Source: Coriolopsis trogii (lineage: Eukaryota; Basidiomycota; Agaricomycetes; Polyporales; Polyporaceae). From it: 64,000 bases of DNA. A program made the position numbers and the translations under genes. The stretch lies in NCBI GenBank assembly GCA_020543525.1, contig JAHYIO010000005.1, positions 248,001 to 312,000 of the forward strand. Reading direction: 5' to 3'. Under the pieces are notes generated by a model, which saw nothing but the letters and a program-made list of their open reading frames with translations, made no database searches and was not told where the DNA came from. Below are positions 1 through 11,944 of the stretch, one piece after another (positions within the stretch are counted from its first letter, which is position 1; every line of letters starts with the position of its first letter).

Positions 1-438
1 TGCGCTGAGCATGCAGTAGAAGGAGCATTACGGTCCTCTTTATAGTTTCGATGATGCATTTATTGACGCACCATGAGGGACCAAGTATCGGAGTGCTGCA
101 GCGATTTGTGACGAATCATGCGTTGTGCAGTTATTGTGAAGAGTCAGCGTGCTGCAGCATCGCTTATAGAACTGAAGGCGATGAGTATACTAGATTGCCG
201 AAACGGCACGCCAAAGTTTCCCTGCGGAAGCTCCAACTGAACAGTGAACATCATCTGCAGCATCTGCATGGGAACAGCCGCAGCAGTCTGGTCAGTGACA
301 ACGTCTCACAGAAGCCAGAAACGCACTACTATAAATGTCCGGTTGATATGGGATTGTAAGACCCAACTGCCTCTTCCTAGTACACTACCACGTCCCCGCA
401 CATATGGCCTCACCGTTCCTGCCTGAAGCGGTCTGTCA
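1..438. other. Left-edge intergenic region
   Basis: No convincing coding exon was seen. The stretch lies directly upstream of the first coiled-coil gene. Because the Hsp70-like genes of this window sit head-to-head with coiled-coil genes, a minus-strand Hsp70-like partner could lie just outside the left edge; this is inference only. Confidence 0.4.
330..335 (+). promoter_or_regulatory. TATA box of coiled-coil gene 1
   Basis: A TATAAA hexamer stands 104 bases before the ATG at 439. The distance is usual for fungal promoters. Assignment rests on position only. Confidence 0.45.
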
Positions 439-1845
439 ATGGTGAGTTCAAGATCTACGACTGTACACCAAAATCAACATCCCCTCCCGAGCAGGCTGGA
501 TGCTCGACTCACATCCCTCGAATCCATGCTTCAAGGCAAGGCAAGAATCGGATGCGAAGACACTCAAACAAACGGGAGTTCGATTACTCGCAAGAACATG
601 CCAATGCATGAGGCAGAATTTTGCGCAGCGTTTCGAACATCGCGCATGCAGGAGGAGGAAATTTCCAGGTTGAAGCAGGAGATCCACGACTTGCAACACC
701 AAATCCTCCAGCTTACGCGGCAAAACGAGCATCTGAAGACCGAAGTGTGTGGAGCGACGCGCAATCTCTCCATCGCGAATAGCCACCACCAGGCAACGCA
801 GGACCTCCTGGCAACCAAGTCCTCGGAGCTACGAGAGGCACACGCGTACCTGACGAAAGATGACGAGCTCGCTGATAGTGACGTTCTGCGTATCCTCAGC
901 GTTCTCAACGCTACAATCTTCCAGACCACAGCATTGATCACCGACAAATTCTTTCCAAGTCAGAGCCCTCATAATGCTCAAGCCGGAGCAGAGGCCGAAC
1001 GCGCCTTCGCGCGACTCTACAGCTCCCGGGGGGTTGGACAGGACCTCCTCGACGCAATGCGCAGGTATGACCATGGCAAGGATTCGACTATTGTCTGCAT
1101 CGCTCTCCAAGCGGTGATGGCCTCCTTTGCCCACTATTTGTGCGTCACATGGGATCTTGAGTTCGAAGACTTCAGGACGGGAGGTGTGTTCAAAACGGTT
1201 TACAGTCATATCAGAGCAACCGGTAGGACCAAATTAGTGCCTACGACGCCCTCAAGTGACTGACAATCTCTAGAATTCCAATCCGTTGCAGGGAGGTGGC
1301 GCGCGCTGAGTCGTGCGCATATTAAGGCCTGCAATCCGGGAGCTCAGTGGCTCTCCGCCACGTCGGAATCGAAGCTCGTTGACTATGTCGTAGACGTACT
1401 CCTCGCGTCCCGAGCGCATAACTCGACGGGCGCGATACGAGAGGAGCTCGCCAGCGTGTCCACCGCACTCAGCAATATAGTTCAAAACGCGCTCGAAGTT
1501 CGAAGCATCACTGGAGAACGGATCGTATCGAACGATCTCGTCGTGACCATGGTCGACCCGGGCGACAAGTTCGACGCTGCTCTCATGGTGGACGAAGACT
1601 CGCCATCAAAGACGCGTCGCAGAGACGAGGATCGTATCGTTCTATGCACAACAGAGCTAGGACTCGTGCGAGAGGAGATGGAGTGCCGTAACGAGGGACA
1701 ACAAGGAGCTCATTGGGAGCCGCGTCTTGTTGTCCTCGCCAAACCACGTGTTGTCCTAGTGGACATGTTGCGTGAGCTGGCCACGAGTAAGTCGCACTTC
1801 GTTACCAGTACTCGCAGCTTCGAACTTGTCTCAGCCGAGGGCTGA
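439..1845 (+). CDS. Coiled-coil family protein, copy 1
   Basis: Two exons, 439-1222 and 1274-1845, separated by a 51-base phase 1 intron, encode about 451 residues. I do not recognise the family, but it occurs six times here with the same plan. Residues about 70-105 form a heptad-rich coiled coil. Then comes a helical block with the family signature (R-E-A-H-A-Y-L-T-K here) and a TWDL motif just before the intron. Exon 2 opens with VAGRWRAL, then GERIVSNDL, then LCTTELGLVREE, and ends with a K-P-R-V-V-L motif. The splice junction was chosen because it restores the VAGRWR reading frame found in all copies. No hydrophobic N-terminal segment is visible here, unlike copies 2-4. It faces the 3' end of the first Hsp70-like gene. 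No enzymatic motif is visible; a scaffold or adaptor role is only a guess. Confidence 0.75.
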
Positions 1846-2137
1846 TGTACGCGGTAGCTCAATGAGGCCCTGTGCGATCCCTCGCGCACAATCGCATAAG
1901 TCGCTGTTTACTCTGGTACGCACGATGCTGCTCACCTCTCGCATTTCTGTTCCGCTAATCGACCGCGAGTAGGTCATAGTCGTGTCTCGTGCCGTATTTG
2001 AAATTCTCGAAACGATAGGAAATACAATGATAGTGCACAAGATGTTACAATGATGTCCGTGTCAAATACTCGTTCATTGATACTCTTCCAATACATCGTC
2101 ATAGACGATCGTCGCAGGACCTCTGCCAGATGGTGAG

Positions 2138-4578
2138 TCATGAGAATGACATATGTGCATGGTCGACGTACCGCTTCTCTTGTCCCTATGTAGATAGCAC
2201 AGCGCGAAGCGTCTAATCAGCCCTGGTTAGCCGAGACAAGCACTGGGATGGCTCACGTTATCATTCCAGCTGATCTGCGCCTTGAGCTCCGTCAAGCCGC
2301 ACAAGAGTATGATCCTATACACCTGGACGTAGAACGTGCCATGCGCTCCTTCTCTCGGCGTCCGAGTGACCTTCGAAGTGTCTGCGTGTATAGTACAGAG
2401 AGGCGTATACATCTCTGCGTTAACGATTGCATCAATCAACCAACGTAGAGATCAATTGGGACAGATGTCTTACCTGGCTCGATGTCCATCCAATGCGGTT
2501 CGGGATTGTTGCCCTTGTAGCAGGTGATCGAAGTAGTGATACTATTTAGCGTGCGCGGTTCGCGCGCCTCGCGGAAGTAGCACCGAGACATTTCCTGTGT
2601 ATCGCGCACACTCGTTCCCTGACAGAGTTGGGCACTGTCAGCGCTACGATACGGTTACGAGGACACCATCAAGACGCATGCCTTTGCCAGTATAGGTGAG
2701 AATCCGTTCGGGAGGACTACTCGACCGGATGGGCGGATGACCTTGAACATGCTTCTAGACAGGTGCTCAGGATTTGACGCATCGAAATCGTGGTTGCAGA
2801 CCACGCCGTAGGTCGTCCGGATGACGCGGGCCGAGACGAAGCGATCCAAGTAGAACGAGACCGCGCCCTCAGAAACGGCCTTGCCCCTGCCAGACGACGT
2901 AAGGTCAGAACAGCTAAAGACATCCTCGCCGGGTGAACGACATACGTGTGCGTGTCCGGCCTGCAGAGCGTCAGACCGAGAGCATCTAGGTTGCTCTTCA
3001 GACCCGCGTACAGCCAAGGGCTGGCAGCGAAGCCTCCAACGAGGAACGCGGTCTGCATGCGCCAATTGAGATGAGAAGTCACAGCGAGATTCACGAGGCA
3101 GATGACTACGGACCGAGATTGGACGCGAGGCATTCTGGCGCTGACGCTGCACGGCCGTAACAATGCCATCTAGTGAAGGGCGGAAGAATGACTCCATCTC
3201 CGTCCTGCAGAAGACACGCAGTCAGGGCGACGCACTGTATGGAACAGGGGTGAGACGACGCACCCTGTAAGTGTGAGCTGTCCACGTCTAATCTTCGCTT
3301 TGGGGTCGTTGCAGCCCATCGAGCCGAATTTGATGTAAGACGGATCACTAGAGTCCTTGAAGACGGGCTTTGTGTACTTGTCGAAGTAGTCAATCATCGT
3401 CTTGATATCTTCCTCGTTACCGTATGCCGAATTCTTGAGTCGTTCTGTCGTGTAGAAGAAGGTGAGCTTTCAGTATTGACCCAATACACCTTTTAGTGAT
3501 GCAAGCACGCACCCTTCAGAAACTCCGTAGCCCGCACATTCACTCTCGTTGATCCTTGCATGATACCTGATGGACGTGCGGTCGAATGTGAGCATGGTGA
3601 CTGATGAGTTGAACGATCGACACACATTCTGCCGACGCGATCTCCTCCACCGATAACGGCGTGGTAGAAACGAAAGAGTAACTGCTGATATCGACTGTTC
3701 CTCCGCCCGCGTCAACAACCATGACGCTCTGTCCAGCCTAGACCGGAGAAGCAAATGGTACTCAGTACATCTTCTTCACCCATGGATGCTCAGCGTACCT
3801 CGATAGTGTCCGACGTCAACCCACTCTGAATGCAGAAGAGCAGACTCGCTTCGCCCTCGGTGACGAAATGCACTCGTGCAGACCCCGCCGCATCGTCCGG
3901 CACGAGTCCCGCCATAACCGCCGCCTGGCGCATCTTGCCTTGTTGAGCGCCCTCCCAGCCATTCGGGTGGGATAAGACAAATTCGATCTGATCCTTGAGG
4001 GAAGCCCACAAAGTCAATCCACTCGCGTGCGTCTCGGTGATGTATGTACGTGCGCATGAGAACATGTACGATAGGAAGTCGGAAAAGACGTCGAGAACAG
4101 TCTTGCCGGGTGGGAGCGGGGGTAGGCTGCGCTTGTTCACCTCGTCGGAGTCAAGATGCTCAGGACGGAGGTGGAGCTTGAACCTAGGCACAGAACCAAT
4201 GGGCAGGCGGTCAAAGATGAGTAGATAATAGGACGCACCATTGTACAAAGAACAAATCCTCGTCCTCGGCATCAAGCTCGATTCCCGGAACAGCGGCCTC
4301 CGCGCCGACGGAGTGCACAGTACCGTCGGGACGATAGTACAAGATGGAAGGGATCTTCGAGTCTCCAGCTGCGTTCTCCTGTCCAGGGAAACTACGGCCA
4401 CTGTCAGACCCGATGAACGATGCTCATTTGAAGTGCATGCTCACCGGGTAACACCTAGGATCTTCGGCACCTCTCCAGGGTCCAGGATGGCGTACGAAAC
4501 ACCAGAGTAGGTCGTGCCGATGTCTATCCCCAACACGAGCTTCCGGGCAGATCCAGCAAACGGCTTGAGCGGCGCCAT
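2138..4578 (-). CDS. HSPA12-like Hsp70 family ATPase, copy 1
   Basis: Twelve exons on the minus strand: 4445-4578, 4239-4391, 3799-4183, 3626-3737, 3513-3566, 3264-3444, 3114-3204, 2946-3052, 2676-2886, 2474-2618, 2257-2414 and 2138-2185. They give about 592 residues. The N-terminus carries the actin-like phosphate-1 motif GIDIGTTYSG (residues about 16-25). Phosphate-2 is VVDAGGGTVD (about 231-240), and an adenosine-type motif FLVGGFAASPWL starts near 373. The lineup resembles HSPA12A/B rather than canonical DnaK: there is no recognisable substrate-binding domain and no EEVD tail. Exon lengths match the other two copies almost exactly. The donor of intron 9 (2676 versus 2667) is the one uncertain border. 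It is divergent from coiled-coil copy 2, with 442 bp between the start codons. Client and function are unknown. Confidence 0.88.
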
Positions 4579-5020
4579 AGTCGAGGACAGTGAGCCGAAG
4601 CGAGATGGAGAGCACAGATCAGCTTGCGACCATGAAGGTCTTATGCAGGATCAGGTTCGGTGCGTGCAGGCGGGCCTGGCAGAACGCGCGCCGGGTGTGC
4701 TGCGGTAATGAAAGACACGAGGGCGAGAAGCGTCTACTCAGCCTCCGCTCACACGCCTGCCCCTTCCTTGCTTTTTCTCGAAGTAGGGTCGCGCCCCGGG
4801 CCTCAGGAGCAACGCGCCGGAGGAGTGAGGATACTCCTTCTCACCTGCAGGACGCAAGAGGACCCTAAACGAAAGCGCATCGTGAGGGACGGTGCTTCAA
4901 ACGCACCGAGTAGGCATGTTTACAGTCTCGTGTGCACGGGACAAGTCGACCGAGAAGGCGCGGGTGCCTGCCGTCGCGTGCCATAAGTGCGAATCCAGTC
5001 AACTTTGCCTTCCGACGACA
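4579..5020. promoter_or_regulatory. Shared divergent promoter region 1
   Basis: This 442 bp gap separates the start codons of the Hsp70-like gene (minus) and coiled-coil copy 2 (plus). It holds no coding exon of its own. A TTCTCGAA-type inverted half-site pair, weakly like a heat-shock element, is visible near 4784-4795, but a single pair is not strong evidence. In-frame ATG codons upstream of 5021 (from 4892) leave the true start of copy 2 open. Confidence 0.45.
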
Positions 5021-6593
5021 ATGAGCGCCGACTCCCACCTTCGTCTCGCCGTCACTCTCTACCGTCTCGTACTCCGAGCTGTGTTTTCCATCTGCTGCTG
5101 TCTAGGTGGTCAAATCATTCGACTTCATCACCTCGTGCGCTCCGCCATCCTAGCGGTTTACAACCAGCCCTTATTGATCCTCCGCGAGGGCCCGATGGAC
5201 AGAATCAAACATATTTTCTCCGGAGGCGAGCGGACTTCGGTCTGGGTACAGGAACAGCGGAACCACTGGCCGTACCTGAGGAAAAGCCAGAAAATCTCGA
5301 GAGAGGAACATGAGAAGATTGTGAGCGAGAGGGACGAAGCACGAGCGCAGTACGAGAGGGAGAGGCAGGCCGGAGAGAAGAGCAGGAAGGAACGCGATAC
5401 CTTGAACGTGAGGATCCAAAGTCTCGAGGCGCGACTTGCGGACGTTTCAGGGGAGGCGGCGCGGAACGCGTCGAAGCTTGCCGAGCTACAACGGGAGATC
5501 GCGCACTATCAGAAGGAGCGCAGCAACACGTCCGCTCTCCTCGAGACACGTACGATGGAGCTGAAAGAGGCGCAAGCCTTCTTGCCCAAGGCGGACAACG
5601 TGGCAGACAAGGAGGTTGTGCGGATGGTCGAGCAGCTGAACACGAGGATCTTCCAGACCGCCGCGGCCTTGGCCGAGTCGCCGAAGTTCCAGTACGGGAT
5701 GCCAGGGGACATACGAGCCGTGGAGGAGGTGATGCAGAAGCATGAGAAGTACGATTGGCTTGGTCCGCACCTCCTACCCTCACTCCGTTCCATCAACCAT
5801 GCCGATGACCCTCTGCTCGTGCAAACTGCGCTCCAGGCGACCATGGCGGGATATGCACAGCGTCTTGCGACAAGTTGGGATCTAGGGAGGTGCGACGCTG
5901 AGGATTTGTGTAGCAACATCTATACGGGCATCAGGGAAACAGGTACGCACCGCAACGTCCTAATGCGCACGCCGTGCGCTTGACCTCGAGTCCGCAGAAC
6001 CTCAATCTGTAGCAGGCAAGTGGAGGGCAATGTGCCGCACGAACATCAAGAAGCTCTTGGACGTTGAGGACACAAAGCCAGAGAAGTATCAGATGCAGCT
6101 TGCGCAGGTCCTAGCCGAGGTGCTCGTCCTGTGCGGAGTAGTCAGTCCATTGGATGCGGTCCGAGACGTCATAGACGCAGGGTTCCGCAAGAAGCTCAAG
6201 GAGATAGCAGAGCTCGTTCTCGACATCCAGAGGATCACGGGCGAGGTCGTGGTGTCCCGTGAACTGACCATCACGGTGGCGACTCCCAACGTGTCGTTCG
6301 AGGCCGCCACTATGGATGACGAATGGGCAGATCCCAAGCATCCATCAACGTCCGGCCAAGTCCTGTGCACGACACATCTTGGTCTCCTCAGGGAGGATCT
6401 CGAAGGGAGAACAGTCAAGGTGATACCCCTCGTGAAGCCAAAGGTCGTCCTCAGGAGTATGCTCGAGCAATTGTGGGCAGAGATGACGAGTGCAGACCAG
6501 GTGGAACGAACGATCACAGTTCCGGTACGTGGCAAGTTCTCAATTCTGACAGGAAGTCAAAACGCTTACCGTATGTCGATTGGCCGCTATTAG
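5021..6593 (+). CDS. Coiled-coil family protein, copy 2
   Basis: Exons 5021-5942 and 6013-6593 give about 500 residues, with a phase 1 intron at the position shared by the whole family. Residues about 9-48 are hydrophobic with scattered basic residues and could anchor the protein to a membrane. Residues 93-185 are a long, highly charged coiled coil. The family block LETRTMELKEAQAFL follows, then LLVQTALQATMAGYAQRL and TSWDL, then after the intron AGKWRAMCRT, TGEVVVSREL, the MDDEWA motif, LCTTHLGLL and KPKVVLRSML. The C-terminal tail after that motif is longer than in copies 3 and 6, so an additional 3' intron is possible. The gene is divergent from Hsp70-like copy 1. The function is not known. 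Confidence 0.8.
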
Positions 6594-7421
6594 GTATGAC
6601 ATTCAAATCCCAAGACAGCGTGATTTGGTGGATGAACGTACTGTATAAACCCCTATTGCCTCCGTGCAGCGCCCATGTCTCCCTCGCTTGAATGTCATCG
6701 TCGATGCTACTCAGATATTCTGGGTGTGCCGCTTCTTAGTCAGCGTGAGCTACGCCACTTCAATTCGCCGGGACTCCTCGGCCGCGCGCAGAAGGCTTGA
6801 AGTGCGACTTTCCCTCATACTTATATGTTCTCGATTCCGTTCTTTGGTCAGAGCCATCACTGTGACCAAGGATGCTCGCTGTCAACGTTGCTTTACCAGG
6901 GCTCGGAGAATGATAGACAATGTCACCGCACCTCAGGCTCATCGACCAGTCCGGTGGTCACAGCGTACCGCTCCCAACGGCGTCCTCGTGGTTCTAATGG
7001 CGAATGCACTTCATGCGTAAGATAGCCCGATAAATCGACGATTTGTATTCATGTTGTCTCCCTAGAGACGAGAATGAGGATAGATGGCCGTATATGACGG
7101 TCAGAGAGAAGAGGTGGTCATCGCGTCCTACTGTCGTGAGTGGGATGACGCAGGCTAAGATTCTCTGACGAGATAAGATAAGATAAGCGTGTAGCGCCCA
7201 GTTGTGGGTCGGCCACCAGTACTCAGTGTTTACTTCAGACCATTCGAGGCAGACCGAGCACATATACAATGTAGAGCTCCAGGATTCAATTGATCTGTTA
7301 TAATTATTCTAGCAATCATGTGAGGACTATGTAGGCAACTTCGGGTGAGCACTAGTACCCAGGTACGATAGTAGCAGGTCCCCTGAAGGACATATGAGAT
7401 GAGAATACTACGCAACAAGTG
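6594..7421. other. Intergenic region between convergent genes
   Basis: No coding exon was recognised between the 3' ends of coiled-coil copy 2 and Hsp70-like copy 2. A short run of three GATAA units is visible near 7169-7186. Nothing else stands out. Confidence 0.4.
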
Positions 7422-9893
7422 TTATTCAGCAGAGTCTACTTGCCGCTGCTCTTTCCCCTGAATGGATAAGCAATTGTTATCATATCGTTTTGACCATTCT
7501 GAGACGCGCACACTCACGTTTTCCATCCAGCGGAGCTCAGCCTTCAGCTCAGTAAGTCCACACTGAAGGACTATACTAAACTCCTGGCGGTAATACTCTC
7601 CATTGATGCCCGTCATAGGGGTCTTAGAGACTCTCGAAGTATCCGCATGGACCTTACAAAGCTCCTCATATAGGTCTATCCAAGTTGTGGTCATTCGCAC
7701 AGTCTGAACTCAAGCCGCACATACCTGGCTCGACATCCATCCAGCGCGGATTTGGTTGATTCCCGCGGTAGCAGATGATCGGCTCTTGTATCGTTGCAAG
7801 AGAGCTCGAAACAAAAGCGACTCTAGAGTATTCCTTCGAGATCTCCTGCATACCTGTCGTGACAGTACCCTTTTGGCGTGGCATGAGATTGATGTATGCG
7901 TCTAGAGATGGCATGGTAAGATTTACCTTGTTCAGGATTATATCAAATGCATTAGGGAGTCGAACCACGCCTGAAATACTGCGGAACTTCAGACTGCTAC
8001 GAGAGATGTGATCGGGATCTGTTTCGCGATAGAATGTGCTGCATGGAGTCCCGTAAGTCAGTGGGGCGACGTGTTCGAAGACGAATCTTGGTTTGAGATA
8101 GGAGTATACAGCGCCTTCAGCTACCGCTTTGTTCCTAACTGAGGATAAGCACGGATCGAAGACACACAGACTAACACTCGTTATCTTGGACTCACGTGTG
8201 GTCACCCGGTTTGTAGATCTTCATGTCCAGCGACTGCAGTCTTTTCTGCAGACTAGAGTAAAGCCAGTGATTTGCGGCGAACCCTCCAATCAGAAGCACA
8301 TTCTACACACACATGATGGATCACGTCAAGGGCGACGGAGCATGGTTAGAAAAATATCGCTACTCACAGAAATCGGCTGCGAAGCCGTCTTTTTCTGCGT
8401 CTGTATTGCATCCACGATGCCATCGAGAGACGGCTGGAAGAGCGAAACCATCTCGGCGCTGCGAAGAAGCAATGGTTCAGTTACTTCGACATCGACGATG
8501 ACGATTCAACCTGGGTGCGTACCCAGTCACAGTTAGCTGACCATACTTGATACCCACGCTGGGGTCCTTGCATTGCGAATGTCCGAACTTAATGCGTGAG
8601 TCCACCTGCGAGTCTCGGAATGTCAACTTCGTATATTTGTCGAAATAGTCGAGCATCGATTCTCTATCCCTGTCGTTCCCGTATTTCGAATTCTTGAGGC
8701 GAGCTGCACATGACAATCGTCAAATTGACTGCCTACTAGTGTGCCGAGAAAATCATGCATCACTTACCCTCCAGGTATGCACGAGCTCTCCAAGTGACTC
8801 GCGTCGAGCCTTGTACAATACCTATGGACAGGCGACATCAGTCAGTCATACCGGGATGCGACAACGCATCCGGTACGTACAGGTCCTCGGTGAGATCTCT
8901 CGGACACTAGATGGGTTCGTTGGCAGAAACGAATAGCTGCTGAGATCTACAGTACCGCCACCAGCATCAACGATCATGACGCTCCGACCTGGCTGCATTG
9001 ACATTGGTCAGCGATTTATGGACGCGTATCACGATGCGAAAACCTTCTAACCCCAATTGCCTGAGAGGACAATCCACTTCGCACACAGAAGTGGAGTCCT
9101 GTTTCGCCTTCGGTTATGAAGTGCATCTGTATGTTGCTGTCCATGCCAAGCTCTGCCTTCAAGGCGCCATCCAAGACCGCCCGACGCAATTTGTACTGTT
9201 CCGCAATGTCCCATCCGTTCGGGTGCGCGACTACGATTTCGATCTTCTTGTTGAGCACATCCCATGGATAGATGTGGCTTTGGGTGATGTAATCGCGGGC
9301 ATGAGTGAGCAGGTATCCTAAGAAGTCGGTATAGACGTCGACGACAGTCTTGCCGGGAGGGAGTTCCAGAACGGGAATATCCTTCTGCGCGGACTCTTCG
9401 AAGCCGAGATCTCTAGGGCACAGATGGAGCTTGAACCTAGACTTACAGACATTAGCCAAGTGTCGCCGAAGCGCAGACATATATCACGAACCATTGCACG
9501 AAGTAGAGCCGCCGCTTGCGTATGCCATCAGGGTGTGAATTCTCTTCGCCGTCCTCATCCTCGCTCAGTTCCTCCTCAGCCTCCCTATCAACAGCGGCGG
9601 CCTGGGCGCCGATGGAGTGAACACTACCGTCTGCGTTGTAGTACAGAATGGAGGGGATTTTGCCTTCTCCAGCGGCGTGCTCCTGTCCCGGAAAACTGTA
9701 CCAGTCGTTAGCCCATGCTCGTGCCGGCGCGTTAAACCAAAAAAACAACGCACCAAGTGACGTCGTAAACTTCTGGTTCTTCTCCTGGCTTGAGCGCACG
9801 GGGGTCGAGAATAGCGTACGATACTCCAGAGTATGTAGTACCGACATCGACGCCAAGGATCAGTGTCAGATTGGTACCTTCGTGCAATGTCAT
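7422..9893 (-). CDS. HSPA12-like Hsp70 family ATPase, copy 2
   Basis: Eleven exons: 9754-9893, 9492-9695, 9052-9436, 8881-8992, 8768-8821, 8523-8703, 8368-8458, 8196-8302, 7725-8134, 7518-7675 and 7422-7457, about 625 residues. Phosphate-1 is GVDVGTTYSG (residues about 13-22), phosphate-2 is IVDAGGGTVDLSSY (about 250-263), and the adenosine-type motif is LLIGGFAANHWL (about 392-403). Exons 3 to 8 have exactly the same lengths (385, 112, 54, 181, 91, 107) as in copy 1. The intron that splits exons 9 and 10 in copies 1 and 3 is absent here. An acidic insert (E-E-L-S-E-D-E-D) enlarges exon 2. There is no EEVD tail. It is divergent from coiled-coil copy 3. Confidence 0.88.
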
Positions 9894-10668
9894 AGGGAGT
9901 ATGATGTATGGGAGGTCTTAATCTGGCGCGATGCTGAGGTGGAGGTGTTCTCCACCGTGGCAATCAAGCGTTGCCAGTCATTATATCAACCCCCAACGAC
10001 AACTTTGATAGGTTCCGACCAATTCCGTGTCCCTGACCTTCCGCACCATGCCCTCGCGGAAAACTGCTGCAGCATATGTCCGAGGGAGTTCAGGAGCTCA
10101 GGAGCTCAGTGATCTTCTCTTGCGCCTGGACTCTGGAGGGGATTCATATATCACGATCATCATCAACATTGTCACCACAGAGCGGCATGCTAGTCGCATG
10201 CTGGGCGCAAGCTGGTCAATCGTAGAGTCTATGTCTCCAACTCTAACCTTATATCTGCACGAGGCTGGCTGCCCAAGATGACAACTCGGATCGTATATAT
10301 CACGTCTGCTTCTCCACCATGTCAGTCAAGAATGCTCGATCGGCGTGTTTTAATTCACTCACAACCATCAAATAAAGGAGGCCCAATGGGTATGAGATAT
10401 CTACAATGCCGCGCAGTACTAGTCGGTTCTGAGACGAAGCTTCCGAATCTGCACCTCATTGATAGAGCGCTGTATTCGCGCGGCGGCAACCAGAACCCAA
10501 TGGCATGTCCTATGTGCACGATCAGGTGAAGAGTCACTCCGCTTGAGGAGAGCAGACATGACACCAGGATATATGGCTCACCGCAAGCAACATAGGTGGC
10601 TATCCGCCCCCTGCCCTCCTCAATTCACGGCCGTTCGTCCGACAAGTCAATCACCCCACTTCGCCGTA
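9894..10668. promoter_or_regulatory. Shared divergent promoter region 2
   Basis: This 775 bp gap separates the start codons of Hsp70-like copy 2 (minus) and coiled-coil copy 3 (plus). It is the longest of the three divergent gaps. No independent gene was recognised inside. In-frame ATG codons upstream of 10669 (for example at 10558) mean copy 3 could start earlier. Confidence 0.4.
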
Positions 10669-11944
10669 ATGCCGGATCGGATGTCGCAGATCCCAAAACG
10701 CTCCATCTTCATGCGGATCTTGACTATGCTCTTCCCCTGCTTGGTGCCAGCTCGTCGCGTGAGGGGCTTTCCCCAAGATGGGGAAGCAAGCGGCGAGCGG
10801 ATTGCCGAGCTCGAAGAAGGCAACAGTCCTCTTCTGCAGCCCAGTCAATGCGCGCAAACCGAGATCGAAAGGCTACGTACGCAGGTGGAACAGGAGCGTC
10901 AAGCGCGCATTGCGGTGGTAGAAGCAACCAACGAGCTCGAGGCGCGTCTCCGGGAAGCCGGAGAAGATAAGAAGGCCGCTGCAGCAAGGGCCATGGGGAT
11001 GGAGAAGACGATCGCGGACCTCAAGGCGCTGCTCGAGACACGTACCGCAGACTTCAACGTGGCGAAGACCTTCCTCACGAAAGCCAGCAGGTACTCGGGA
11101 AGGGAAGTCAAGGATAAAGTTGATGAGCTGAACTGGATCGTCTTCCAAATCGGGGCGCAACTGAGCGACACGCCTCAGTATGGAGCGAAAGTCGAGCGAG
11201 CAAACATCGAGTACCTTAACCCTGATCTCCTAGACGCCATCCGCCATTTCAATCATAGCGAGAACTCCATCCTCGTTCAGAGCGCTCTCCAGACTGTCAT
11301 GGTGTGGTATTTGTACCGGCTCGTGACCAGCTGGGACTTCACCGGGGAACATGAAGAATTTTGTCGCACCATCTACGTCCAACTTCGAGAGAAAGGTTAG
11401 CACAGTTCAACTCATGCCGCATTACATGGATTCAGATAACTACCTAGGTCCCGAGGCCGTCGCAGGAAGGTGGAGAGCCATGTGTCGCACCAGTATTCGG
11501 GAGTGCGCCAACGCCGAGGACCTCAATCCTCAACACCACGCCAACAATCTCATCTCTGTATTGCTACACGTCCTCGCTGCCTGCGGGGCCGTCAGGCCGC
11601 CTGGTGCCGCGAACGTCCTATCCGATGCCACGGTCAACCATCTTCGGACGAGTCTATCTGACTTGGTAGAGCTCGCGCTCAAGCTGAGGCAGATAATCGG
11701 AGAAGAGATCGTGTCGCCCGAGTTCCTACTTCAAGTCGTGCCTCCGAACGTGGTGTTCGATTCTGCCGTTATGGACGACGAGTGGGCGGGCCCAAGACCC
11801 TTGTCGGCGGATCACACCGGCATTGTACTGTGTACGACGTCTCTAGGTTTGATCGTGGAGGAGAACAATGCAGGTCGCGTGCAGACGAAGGTACTCTTGA
11901 AGCCGAAGGCCGTCTTGAAGAGCATCGTGGACCAGCATAGCTAG
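10669..11944 (+). CDS. Coiled-coil family protein, copy 3
   Basis: Exons 10669-11395 and 11448-11944 give about 407 residues, the shortest member. A short hydrophobic stretch (residues about 14-28, with basic flanks) could be a membrane or organelle signal. Residues 62-130 are coiled coil, leading into LLETRTADFNVAKTFLTK. The segment LVQSALQTVMVWYLYRL and TSWDF end exon 1. Exon 2 starts with PEAVAGRWRAMCRTSI and continues with GEEIVSPEFLLQ, PNVVFDSAVMDDEWAGP, LCTTSLGLI and KPKAVLKSI. The stop follows shortly after that last motif, as in copy 6. It is paired head-to-head with Hsp70-like copy 2. No known domain is recognised. Confidence 0.82.

Noticed and set aside
7169..7186. GATAA triplet as a GATA-factor control region
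   Set aside because: A short simple repeat between two gene ends, not at a promoter.
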